Assembly: GCF_014836635.1 (NCBI RefSeq)
Contig: NZ_JACSQL010000002.1
Location: 682,001 to 746,000, forward strand
Source: Paenibacillus gallinarum
GTDB taxonomy: Bacteria; Bacillota; Bacilli; Paenibacillales; Paenibacillaceae
DNA: 64,000 nucleotides
Direction: 5' to 3'
The notes under the pieces are model-generated. The model saw only the letters and a program-made list of their open reading frames with translations, made no database searches and was not told the origin of the DNA. Positions 55,249 to 62,495 of the stretch are shown one piece after another; within the stretch, counting starts at the first letter, position 1, and each line of letters starts with the position of its first letter. The translations under genes and the position numbers were made by a program.

Positions 55249-56739
55249 TCATTGGTCTTCTTCGTTATCTGTTTCCTTCTTTTCTATACCTAAGAAGTCA
55301 TGAATCAACTGTTGGTAATCTTCATGGTTATCGTAACTGTTAAACATCCGGAAATTCACGGTTTGAGCATTACCGAAGAAGAAGCGCTCAAACTGACTTT
55401 GCCGTCCCCCGAATGAGCCAGCTCCAAGTTCCCATACCAGTCTGAATAGAGCGATACGATCTTTAGAAGTGGACTCCAGACCGTGTAAATACTGATTCAC
55501 ATAGCTTCCAACTTCTGAGGAGAGATCTTCTTCATAAGGAATCATAATAATACCACTGGAGCCTAGCCGCTGAATCATATCCACCATTTCTAAATAGAAT
55601 GACGGAAATAGAATGCTGGATGCAAGAAGAGGACTTGATGCTGGAACATAATAACCATATTTATTTTGCTTTGCGCCTTCTTCTGCTGCAATTCTAAGAG
55701 CTTTAAAAGTTTCGAGCATCGTCATAATCTTAGCTGTCTGGCCGATGATATTAGCATCAAAGCTCACATTTTGTTCTTGTGCCAGCGATTCTACAAGTCC
55801 GAGGAAAAATTCAGTTTTTGCTATATACCGAGATACAATTTGATGCCCGATATGAGTATGGAAATTTCCATCACTGAATAAACGGTAACCGACATTTTCA
55901 TCGCCGTAATAGAACATTCGGTCATGTGGAATGAGTACACGGTCGAAGATAACAAGTGTATCCATCTCTTCATATCTTGCGCTGAGCGGATGGTTATAGA
56001 GAGACTTGGAGGCATTACTTTCTCGGCAGATAAAGGTTATACCCTTCAAGTCATTGGGGATGGCAAAAGCAAAGGCATATGGATTTTCATCATCAAGAGG
56101 ATACAATGTTGGTGTAGGAAATACGAGCATCTCATCACAAGTAACGCCTTGTGTTGCCATCATGAAGGCACCGCTGATCATAAAACCTTCTTCATTTATT
56201 TCAATGACTTTAGCTGTAATCGAATCCTCGAGCGAATCCACTTGTCCTGACACTTTACTAGCAAATGGCTGAATAAAGGCGTGAGACAAAGTGATATCAT
56301 TTTCCCTACAGTAGGCATAGTAATTTCGAAGGTTCATCGCATAAGCAGGGTTATGCTCTTCTAAAATATCAGCTGCCGTATACAAAGACATCAGAGCTGT
56401 ATTCATGTAGTCTGGAGAACGCCCCAAAAAACCATGATGTTTGGCAGACCAATGGTCCATCATGCGTTTTCTTCTTTTGATATCATCTGGATGAGCAGGG
56501 GGGAGGAAGGAAAGCCCGACAGGTTCTCCCGTTAATGGGGAGGGATAAGTCATTTCATCCTGATACTCAGGATCACACTGTAAATCGTATAAAGCAGCCT
56601 GTGTTTTCATGAGTCCGCTGAACAAAGGGTGCTGCGAGTAAGGTTCCGTGATTCTTTTTCCTTGATACCATAGGTTTAAATTCTGTTGATCTATTCGCTC
56701 GATATACTGATTACCATTTTTTATTGGCATTGCTTTCAC
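55249..56739 (-). CDS. HpaB-family flavin-dependent aromatic monooxygenase
   Basis: 496 residues, similar to 4-hydroxyphenylacetate 3-monooxygenase oxygenase components (B. subtilis YoaI) and 4-hydroxybutyryl-CoA dehydratases. The central YEEMDTLVIFDRVLIPHDRM and HTHIGHQIVSRYIAKTEF segments and the C-terminal GQSQFERFFFGN-like region match HpaB. It needs a flavin reductase partner; none is adjacent. The substrate is uncertain. Confidence 0.85.
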   Translation of the reverse strand: MKAMPIKNGNQYIERIDQQNLNLWYQGKRITEPYSQHPLFSGLMKTQAALYDLQCDPEYQDEMTYPSPLTGEPVGLSFLPPAHPDDIKRRKRMMDHWSAKHHGFLGRSPDYMNTALMSLYTAADILEEHNPAYAMNLRNYYAYCRENDITLSHAFIQPFASKVSGQVDSLEDSITAKVIEINEEGFMISGAFMMATQGVTCDEMLVFPTPTLYPLDDENPYAFAFAIPNDLKGITFICRESNASKSLYNHPLSARYEEMDTLVIFDRVLIPHDRMFYYGDENVGYRLFSDGNFHTHIGHQIVSRYIAKTEFFLGLVESLAQEQNVSFDANIIGQTAKIMTMLETFKALRIAAEEGAKQNKYGYYVPASSPLLASSILFPSFYLEMVDMIQRLGSSGIIMIPYEEDLSSEVGSYVNQYLHGLESTSKDRIALFRLVWELGAGSFGGRQSQFERFFFGNAQTVNFRMFNSYDNHEDYQQLIHDFLGIEKKETDNEEDQ

Positions 56740-56759
56740 CTCTTGCGCCTCGACTAGGA

Positions 56760-56779
56760 AGATAGACGGACATCTATCT
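56760..56779. promoter_or_regulatory. Inverted repeat upstream of the hpaB-like gene
   Basis: AGATAGA-N6-TCTATCT, 7-bp arms, 21 bp before the start. Candidate operator for a regulator encoded elsewhere. Confidence 0.4.
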
Positions 56780-56912
56780 GCTGTTAGGATACTGTACGAT
56801 GAAGAGGTTTTAAAAGTACCTTGTCCTTGACGTAATAGGTAAGATTGGGCGATATGTTGATACTTTTATATGTAAGATAGATAGCCTTCGAAAAGAGAGC
56901 TGGAATAGATAA

Positions 56913-56965
56913 AAGAAAAACTGTCTCGTTAAGTCTACATGGACTCCTTGAGACAGTTCTTTTAT
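56913..56965 (-). terminator. Terminator of the histidine kinase gene
   Basis: AACTGTCTC / GAGACAGTT outer stem with an inner AAGTC / GGACT stem; T-rich on the minus strand. Confidence 0.8.
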
Positions 56966-57006
56966 GTGAGCAAGCGCAGAATCATAATTATTTCTTACTT
57001 TATGGA

Positions 57007-58467
57007 TTATAGATCTGCTCTATCTGCAATCACGATCTGCGGAAGAGATACGGTAAACGTGGTACCTTGCTCAGGAATGCTGTCTACTGTAATTACTCCG
57101 CCATGATTATGAATAATATTTTGTGTAATCATAAATCCAAGACCAGTCCCTGTATCTTTCGTTGTATAAAAAGGCTCTCCCAAAGCTTTGATCTGATCTT
57201 CAGTCATGCCGTATCCTTGATCCTGAACGCTGATTTGGACTTCGTTATCTTTTATTTGGAGATAAACATGAATAGTTCCTCCATGATTCATCGCCTCTAG
57301 TGCGTTTTTAAGTAAATTAATGAATACTTGCTTCAGTTGATTCGCCACACCCATAATGATAACGAATTGTTTGTCGGGATATTGTGTAAGAATCTGGATG
57401 TTCCGAAGAGAAGCCTGTCCATTCATTAATATAATTACTTGATCTAATAAAGAGATTACATTTAGTGGTGTACTGGTATGATTCCTTTGAGGCTTGGATA
57501 AGACGAGCAGTTCATTCACGATAAATTCAATACGTTTCAACTCGGATTCTATAATTGTAATATATTGATCCGACTTGTCCTTAGAGGAGCGGAGCAGTTT
57601 CATAAATCCATTGATCGCCGTAAGTGGATTACGGATTTCATGGGCAATTCCTGCAGCGAGTTGGCCGGCAGTAGATAGTTTTTCGGACTGCATCGTGCGT
57701 TCTTTTTCTGCTTCTTGTTTTGTGATATCTTTGAAAATTCCGATGACGGCATCTTGACCTTTGAAGGTAATCTGTAATGAAAATCCTTCAACATATTTCT
57801 TATGTCCATTTAAGCATCGGATTAGATAGTGAACAGATCCTAATTCCTTGTTATTATGATACTTTTCCCTACGTTCCAATAGAGTATTGTGACTTGATGT
57901 ATCTACAAATTGATCTGTACTTTTCCCGAGTACTTCATCCAAACTATCAGCATAAATCAATTGCAATCCAGCGGGATTCACATACTTAATAATGCCATGT
58001 TTCGTAATCAGCACAGTAAGAGAAAGTTCTTCTAACATTTGTTGAAGAAAGTTTTCATTCTCATGTAAAGCGGACTTTACTTCTTGTAGCTGCTTCTCGA
58101 TATATTTTATCTTCGTGCTATTTTCAAATTGAGCCAAATAATGTAGAGGGACTTTATTGTTATCCAAAACCATAGAAACATGGATGTGAAGAGAAATCTT
58201 CTGTCCCAAAGGATGATTATATTCTTGTTCGAACGGTTGAGAATTGGTATTTCGATGGTCGGATTGAAGAGATCGTCCCACTTGAATGATTTTAATGATA
58301 ATGTCGTCTTCAATGAAGTGAAGGGGAGATGAACTGATTTCAGGCGGTGTGTATCCTAAGAGATCATAAAGTGCTGGATTTGCATTTAGAATGGTTCCTT
58401 CTAATGAAATGAGAGCCATACCTATCGCAGCTTGTGTAAAAGCAAAGTCATAACTTTGTGGTAGCAC
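57007..58467 (-). CDS. Orphan PAS-domain sensor histidine kinase (sporulation-kinase type)
   Basis: 486 residues: PAS (about 8-110), a helical joint, PAS-PAC (about 145-250), HisKA with phospho-His about 276 in GIAHEIRNPLTAINGF, and HATPase (NLLKNALEAM, DQGYGMT, GTGLGFMI). No membrane segment, no response regulator beside it. The HEIRNPLTAI-GF segment is the form seen in sporulation phosphorelay kinases (KinA/KinE class) that phosphorylate Spo0F. It is divergent from the RRNPP-like gene. Confidence 0.9.
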   Translation of the reverse strand: MLPQSYDFAFTQAAIGMALISLEGTILNANPALYDLLGYTPPEISSSPLHFIEDDIIIKIIQVGRSLQSDHRNTNSQPFEQEYNHPLGQKISLHIHVSMVLDNNKVPLHYLAQFENSTKIKYIEKQLQEVKSALHENENFLQQMLEELSLTVLITKHGIIKYVNPAGLQLIYADSLDEVLGKSTDQFVDTSSHNTLLERREKYHNNKELGSVHYLIRCLNGHKKYVEGFSLQITFKGQDAVIGIFKDITKQEAEKERTMQSEKLSTAGQLAAGIAHEIRNPLTAINGFMKLLRSSKDKSDQYITIIESELKRIEFIVNELLVLSKPQRNHTSTPLNVISLLDQVIILMNGQASLRNIQILTQYPDKQFVIIMGVANQLKQVFINLLKNALEAMNHGGTIHVYLQIKDNEVQISVQDQGYGMTEDQIKALGEPFYTTKDTGTGLGFMITQNIIHNHGGVITVDSIPEQGTTFTVSLPQIVIADRADL

Positions 58468-58608
58468 TGAATGTCTCCTCTCTTATCTGTGACAGGGATG
58501 TATATGATTTTAATTATAATCTTAGAAAAGAAAACGGCAACATTTATCTCGTATTTAAAAGTGAAATACGCCAACAATGTCTATTAAAATCAATAGTATT
58601 ACATTTAA

Positions 58609-58637
58609 TTGACCTGATGTTTTATGTAATGTAAAAT
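58609..58637 (+). promoter_or_regulatory. Sigma-A-type promoter of the TPR-like gene
   Basis: TTGACC, 17-bp spacer, TAAAAT, 41 bp before the ATG. Confidence 0.6.
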
Positions 58638-58677
58638 AAAGTAAATATATGATATTAAATAGTGGGGAGGGAAAATA

Positions 58678-59547
58678 ATGCATGAACATTATCCTTATAG
58701 CGAATCTCTCGACTTAGACACATTGGTTAAGTTGATCCAGATCAACTATACATTAGAGAATTGGGAAGAAGTTCTTTCGTTCTCAGATGAACTGATGAGT
58801 TTAGCAAAAGAAATTCACCAAGAACTCGTTGAAACGGAGTCCACTTCTCATGAGTTTAAACAACATATTATTTATTATTTTGGTTATAGTTCATTGATGA
58901 AAAGTCTGTCCTATCAGAAATTGGGTGAACTCAACAAATCGAGAGAGTACATATCATTTTATGCGAATCTTGATTGGCTTAATGATTCTACTGAAACAGG
59001 AAAGTTTATAATAGAAGACTTCAAGTTTTTTGCTTCAGCAAATACATTACAAATTGATGTATTAGATGGTAAACAAGAAAGAATACCTGAGTATGTTGAG
59101 TTTTTAGTTAAAACTCCCGAACAAGCGCTACAAGGATTAATAAATATCCTTCGCTCTGCGAATCAATTCAATTACGATGTGGATTCTGAGATTAATCAGT
59201 TAAAGCAACACATAAAAGACTATACCCACTACAAAGAGAAGGTTAAGGCAGCGCATTACTTGGCTTATCAGTATCAGCTAGCTTTATATAGACACAAAAG
59301 ACAAGAGCACTCTCTTGCGATCGATCTAACTCTGCATATTCTTTTTGCAGCGGATCAGTTGGGTAATGATAAATATTTTAAAAAGGCAATATCATTATTT
59401 GAAGTTATTAGAAAATTTGGTAGTGTCTCACAATTAAAGATGTGTTATGATATATTAAACGATATCATTATGAGAGGAGACTTATCAGATGAAAAAAGCC
59501 GTTCTTTCCGTAGCACTCCTGCTGGGACTAGTAGTAGTAACTTTTAG
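58678..59547 (+). CDS. TPR-like (RRNPP/Rap-like) protein of unknown target
   Basis: 289 residues, ATG after GGGGAGGG. Almost all-helical, with repeated TPR-like helix pairs (LIQINYTLENWEEVLSFSDE, YQKLGELNKSREYISFY, YQYQLALYRHKRQEHSLAID, LFAADQLGNDKYFKKAISLF). It lacks the N-terminal HTH of PlcR/NprR/AimR and is shorter than Rap phosphatases (about 375). The base composition is AT-rich versus neighbours. It is followed by a small exported-peptide gene starting inside its 3' end, the layout of peptide-receptor pairs of Bacillus. The receptor role is inferred from architecture. Confidence 0.8.
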   Translation: MHEHYPYSESLDLDTLVKLIQINYTLENWEEVLSFSDELMSLAKEIHQELVETESTSHEFKQHIIYYFGYSSLMKSLSYQKLGELNKSREYISFYANLDWLNDSTETGKFIIEDFKFFASANTLQIDVLDGKQERIPEYVEFLVKTPEQALQGLINILRSANQFNYDVDSEINQLKQHIKDYTHYKEKVKAAHYLAYQYQLALYRHKRQEHSLAIDLTLHILFAADQLGNDKYFKKAISLFEVIRKFGSVSQLKMCYDILNDIIMRGDLSDEKSRSFRSTPAGTSSSNF

Positions 59548-59605
59548 TTACACTCCAATCCAGTTGGATCTAGCTGATCATGGATCTGAGTACACTGGTA
59601 GATAA
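59489..59605 (+). CDS. Small exported peptide precursor (Phr-like signal peptide candidate)
   Basis: ATG 59489 in the +1 frame relative to the TPR-like gene, nine nt after GAGAGGAG. 38 residues: MKK, a hydrophobic core (AVLSVALLLGLVVV, residues 4-17), then a hydrophilic tail ending LADHGSEYTGR. This matches Phr/AimP-like precursors, which are secreted and trimmed to a C-terminal 5-8 residue signal. It overlaps the upstream gene by 59 bp, and an 18-bp terminator hairpin follows. The mature peptide is unknown. Confidence 0.78.
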   Translation: MKKAVLSVALLLGLVVVTFSYTPIQLDLADHGSEYTGR

Positions 59606-59647
59606 TAAATAAACATACATAAATACATTTACTTACACAAGAACTTT

Positions 59648-59697
59648 AACTATTCCCACCAGCTTTCTCTCTAAGCTGGTGGGAATAGTTTTTTTAT
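59648..59697 (+). terminator. Strong terminator after the peptide gene
   Basis: A perfect 18-bp stem (AACTATTCCCACCAGCTT and complement) with a 7-nt loop and a T-run. Confidence 0.95.
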
Positions 59698-59705
59698 TCG
59701 TAAAA

Positions 59706-59755
59706 TAAAAAGGCGGTCCAGCGTCATTGTCATGACACTAAGACCGCCTTTTCTT
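59706..59755 (-). terminator. Terminator of the PadR operon
   Basis: AAAAGGCGGTC / GACCGCCTTTT stem with T-run on the minus strand. Confidence 0.88.
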
Positions 59756-59787
59756 CTGTATACCTAGATTATACTAAATTGTAGAGA

Positions 59788-60066
59788 TTAAGTACGGATC
59801 GTAGCCGTAATTTCTTCATCAAGTTCAAGGGTAACATCTTCACGATAAGCACGAATATTATATTCCTGGTGAACGTAACGCAGGATAGCTTCAATCATAT
59901 TCGCTTCAACGATGAACTGGCTGCGACCTTGAGCCCATACCTCTGCACTGTATCCGGTATCTTCATCCCAGCTAAGTTCGACTTGAACATCTGTTGGGTT
60001 AATTTGTTTACGTTCTGCAGTGTGGATGCATATTGCATTCACGATCTCATCCATTGTAATAACCAT
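59788..60066 (-). CDS. DUF2653-family protein (YxcD-like)
   Basis: 92 residues, small, acidic, alpha/beta; MDEIVNAICIHTAERKQI and the VQVELSWDEDTGYSAEV segment match the YxcD/DUF2653 family of Bacillus. Function unknown. Last gene of the PadR operon, 6 bp after the glycine-rich membrane gene. Confidence 0.82.
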   Translation of the reverse strand: MVITMDEIVNAICIHTAERKQINPTDVQVELSWDEDTGYSAEVWAQGRSQFIVEANMIEAILRYVHQEYNIRAYREDVTLELDEEITATIRT

Positions 60067-60071
60067 ATTTC

Positions 60072-60536
60072 TTAATACCGTCCGTTTCCGCCGTTGTTAT
60101 TACCTGATCTTTCATTCTCCAGGCGACGTTTCTTGATAGATCTATAGATACCTACTCCAAGCATAACAATTACATAAATTGCTAGGAGGTTAATTGCAAG
60201 ACCGAGCAGATCGCCGAGGAATCCCATGTTACCAAAAAGACCTCCGAACAGCATCCCAGCAAGACCACCAATCATCAGACCTTTCATTAAAGATCCACCG
60301 CCGAAAAATCCTGGCTTCTTGGCTGCCGTATTTGCAGAGTTATTTGTAGCATTGCTTTTTGTAGTTGAGTTCGTACTGTTATTAGAACGGCTAGGATTGC
60401 TTTGATAGGACTTGGTACCTGACTTAAATCCACCGCGGCGTGCATCGGCATGATCCGGAATTGCGAGAGTAGAGAAAATCAGTGTAAAAGCCATCATCAC
60501 CATTAATATACGTTTCGTGCTGAACCATTTTTTCAT
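60072..60536 (-). CDS. Glycine-rich membrane protein with signal peptide
   Basis: ATG 60536 after AGGAGGG gives 154 residues. Signal-like N-terminus (about 8-30), basic Gly/Ser/Asn linker (about 32-75), then GFFGGGSLMKGLMIGGLAG and two hydrophobic helices (about 85-130) and a basic tail. The Gly-rich membrane part resembles the N-terminus of bacterial Tim44-like proteins but the Tim44 domain is missing. Function unknown. Confidence 0.8.
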   Translation of the reverse strand: MKKWFSTKRILMVMMAFTLIFSTLAIPDHADARRGGFKSGTKSYQSNPSRSNNSTNSTTKSNATNNSANTAAKKPGFFGGGSLMKGLMIGGLAGMLFGGLFGNMGFLGDLLGLAINLLAIYVIVMLGVGIYRSIKKRRLENERSGNNNGGNGRY

Positions 60537-60625
60537 ATGAGTGAAAAACCCTCCTGGAATGTGATTTTTGTGACATAGATTATTTACGTTTGAGAAAATC
60601 ATTGGTTTCATTTTTTTTGCGATCA

Positions 60626-61183
60626 TTAATGTGTACGGGTTGCTTCGCGTTCTTGATAATGATTATTCATGAGGCCATTAACCCAATGGCACCATTGAAT
60701 ACCGGTTTTTGCAGTCATGGTTCCTTTCGTATTTACAATGTATTCCCCAAAATATGGGCTGCCTGGCTGTTCTGCTTCTTCAGGTAAATTGGCAAGCAAT
60801 GCTTCATAATATGCAAGCCGAGATTCAAACCAATCTCTGCGTTCATCGACCCATCGCTTCATCACAATGGGATTCGTGACTTGGAAGCAGATCATACGCA
60901 GATTGAGTTCATCCCTTAAAGCAGGGGTGGACACGGGAGTGTACATCCAGTCCAGTAATTTCTGAATACCTTTGTCTGTGACACGGTACATTTTTTTATC
61001 CGGTTTGTCTGTTTGTTCAACCCAGCGAGCCGACAGCAGTCCTTCATTTTCCATTCGGGAAAGAATAGGATAAATTTGACTATGCTTTGCTTGCCAGTGA
61101 GGCTGAATTCTTAGCATAAGATCATAGCCGGAAGATTCGTCACGTGTGAGTAACCCGAGCAAACCATAGGACAGTATGTTCAA
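60626..61183 (-). CDS. PadR-family transcriptional regulator
   Basis: 185 residues: PadR winged helix (LSYGLLGLLTRDESSGYDLM, QIYPILSRMENEGLLSARWV, YRVTDKGIQKLLDWM) with the C-terminal helical Vir_act_alpha_C dimerisation part (subfamily 2). Heads an operon with two envelope or unknown genes, probably autoregulated. Confidence 0.92.
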   Translation of the reverse strand: MNILSYGLLGLLTRDESSGYDLMLRIQPHWQAKHSQIYPILSRMENEGLLSARWVEQTDKPDKKMYRVTDKGIQKLLDWMYTPVSTPALRDELNLRMICFQVTNPIVMKRWVDERRDWFESRLAYYEALLANLPEEAEQPGSPYFGEYIVNTKGTMTAKTGIQWCHWVNGLMNNHYQEREATRTH

Positions 61184-61262
61184 GTGGACATGTCTCCTTT
61201 ACTAAGTTATAGCTACATCAAACATGAAATTAAGCGTTTTCTATAACTATAATATGAATAAA

Positions 61263-61272
61263 AGTGTACACT
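61263..61272. promoter_or_regulatory. Short palindrome upstream of padR
   Basis: AGTGTACACT, a perfect 10-bp palindrome 80 bp before padR; an AGTTATAG/CTATAACT dyad lies between. Candidate PadR operator region. Confidence 0.3.
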
Positions 61273-61347
61273 AATACTGTATGGTTTGACAACCGTTCTT
61301 CCGGTTTCCACCAGAAGATTGTATAAGTTATGTCACGAAAATGTAAT

Positions 61348-61396
61348 AAAAAAACAAGACCCTAAATTACAAAGCATAATTTAGGGTCTTGTTTCT
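61348..61396 (-). terminator. Terminator of the carbonic anhydrase gene
   Basis: Perfect 18-bp stem AAACAAGACCCTAAATTA and complement; A-run on the plus side gives the T-run on the minus strand. Confidence 0.93.
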
Positions 61397-61403
61397 CTAT
61401 ATA

Positions 61404-61982
61404 TTAAGATTTGACTGCAAGATTTTTAGTTCCGTCGACTAATAGATCCAGTGCGCCCGTTTTTGGATCAATAATCATACCGTGAACCGGTACATCGGAA
61501 GGAAGGAGAGGGTGGTTACGAATCATTTCTACCGTTTCCATCAATCCTTCTTGTACGTTATTAAATCCGCGGAGCCAGTTTTTTAGATTGATCCCGGAAT
61601 GTTCAATCGTGTTAAGAACCGTATCGGGGATTCCTCTTTCCATCATGTGATGAATCATATCATCACTATTAAGTGCAGCCATTCCGCATTCATGATGCCC
61701 AACGACAATAACCTCTTTTGCGCCAAGCTCGTACAAGCCAACAAGAATACTGCGCATTGCACTACCGAATGGATGAGAAATAACAGCACCTGCTGTTTTA
61801 ATGATTTTAACGTCTCCGTTACGGAAATTCATAGCTTTCGGAAGAAGTTCAACGAGTCGTGTATCCATGCATGTAACGATCATCATTTTCTTTTGAGGAA
61901 ACTTATCTGATATGTAAGCCTCATAGTCCCGGTTTTCTACAAACTGCTTGTTATGTTCCAGAATATCCTTGATGTTGTCCAT
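61404..61982 (-). CDS. Beta-class carbonic anhydrase
   Basis: Interconverts CO2 and bicarbonate. 192 residues; zinc ligands in CMDTR (Cys) and VGHHECGMA (His, Cys). The short single domain resembles B. subtilis YtiB. ATG after AGGAGG. Confidence 0.93.
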   Translation of the reverse strand: MDNIKDILEHNKQFVENRDYEAYISDKFPQKKMMIVTCMDTRLVELLPKAMNFRNGDVKIIKTAGAVISHPFGSAMRSILVGLYELGAKEVIVVGHHECGMAALNSDDMIHHMMERGIPDTVLNTIEHSGINLKNWLRGFNNVQEGLMETVEMIRNHPLLPSDVPVHGMIIDPKTGALDLLVDGTKNLAVKS

Positions 61983-62029
61983 GTTACATCCTCCTTGGTA
62001 TTTACTAGCTAGTAATAAGGTTTAACTAA

Positions 62030-62377
62030 TTAGTCCTGAGTTTCTTGTAGACGAGTATCCTTTGGAAACAGATACATACCATAATGTTGTCCGTTACTGG
62101 ATAGTCTCAAAGAACGATCACCAGGGTCTGTTGATAAAATAAGTTCTTCCTCAAAAAAAACAGCCTTTGAGCCGTCAAGAATAAAGGTGAGCTCCGGGAC
62201 ATTGCTCATAATTGTAATATCCAAAACTTCAGGGTTTGAAACAATATGGAATGCAGGAACGCCACTTACTACACAACCGCAGCCTTCCGTGTCGTAAAAC
62301 AAACGAATGACACCAGGCTTGTCACCAAGCTTTTCCTTGAGTAGCTCTTCTGCAGCCTTGTTTACTTTGATTTTCAT
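62030..62377 (-). CDS. HesB/IscA-like protein (YqkB-type)
   Basis: ATG 62377, giving 115 residues (GTG 62383 is an alternative nearer AGGAGGG). The HesB-like fold is suggested by MKIKVNKAAEELLKEKLGD and EGCGCVVSGVPAF, where CGC could bind Fe-S or metal. The classic C-terminal Cys-Gly-Cys of A-type carriers is absent, so it may be a non-carrier relative. Confidence 0.82.
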   Translation of the reverse strand: MKIKVNKAAEELLKEKLGDKPGVIRLFYDTEGCGCVVSGVPAFHIVSNPEVLDITIMSNVPELTFILDGSKAVFFEEELILSTDPGDRSLRLSSNGQHYGMYLFPKDTRLQETQD

Positions 62378-62495
62378 AGTCACTCGTTCCCTCCTATATA
62401 ACAAGATGAGTAATCTACTCTGTAAAGTTGATTATACGACTTACAAAAAGTATGATCAATAGGAAGAGATTATATTGTAAATGAGGTGCATTGAT

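Noticed and set aside
58678..59547. Toxin-antitoxin interpretation of the TPR-like gene and 38-codon ORF
   Set aside because: The small product has a clean export-type signal and tail rather than a membrane-pore toxin pattern, and the larger protein has a TPR-like helical repeat pattern.
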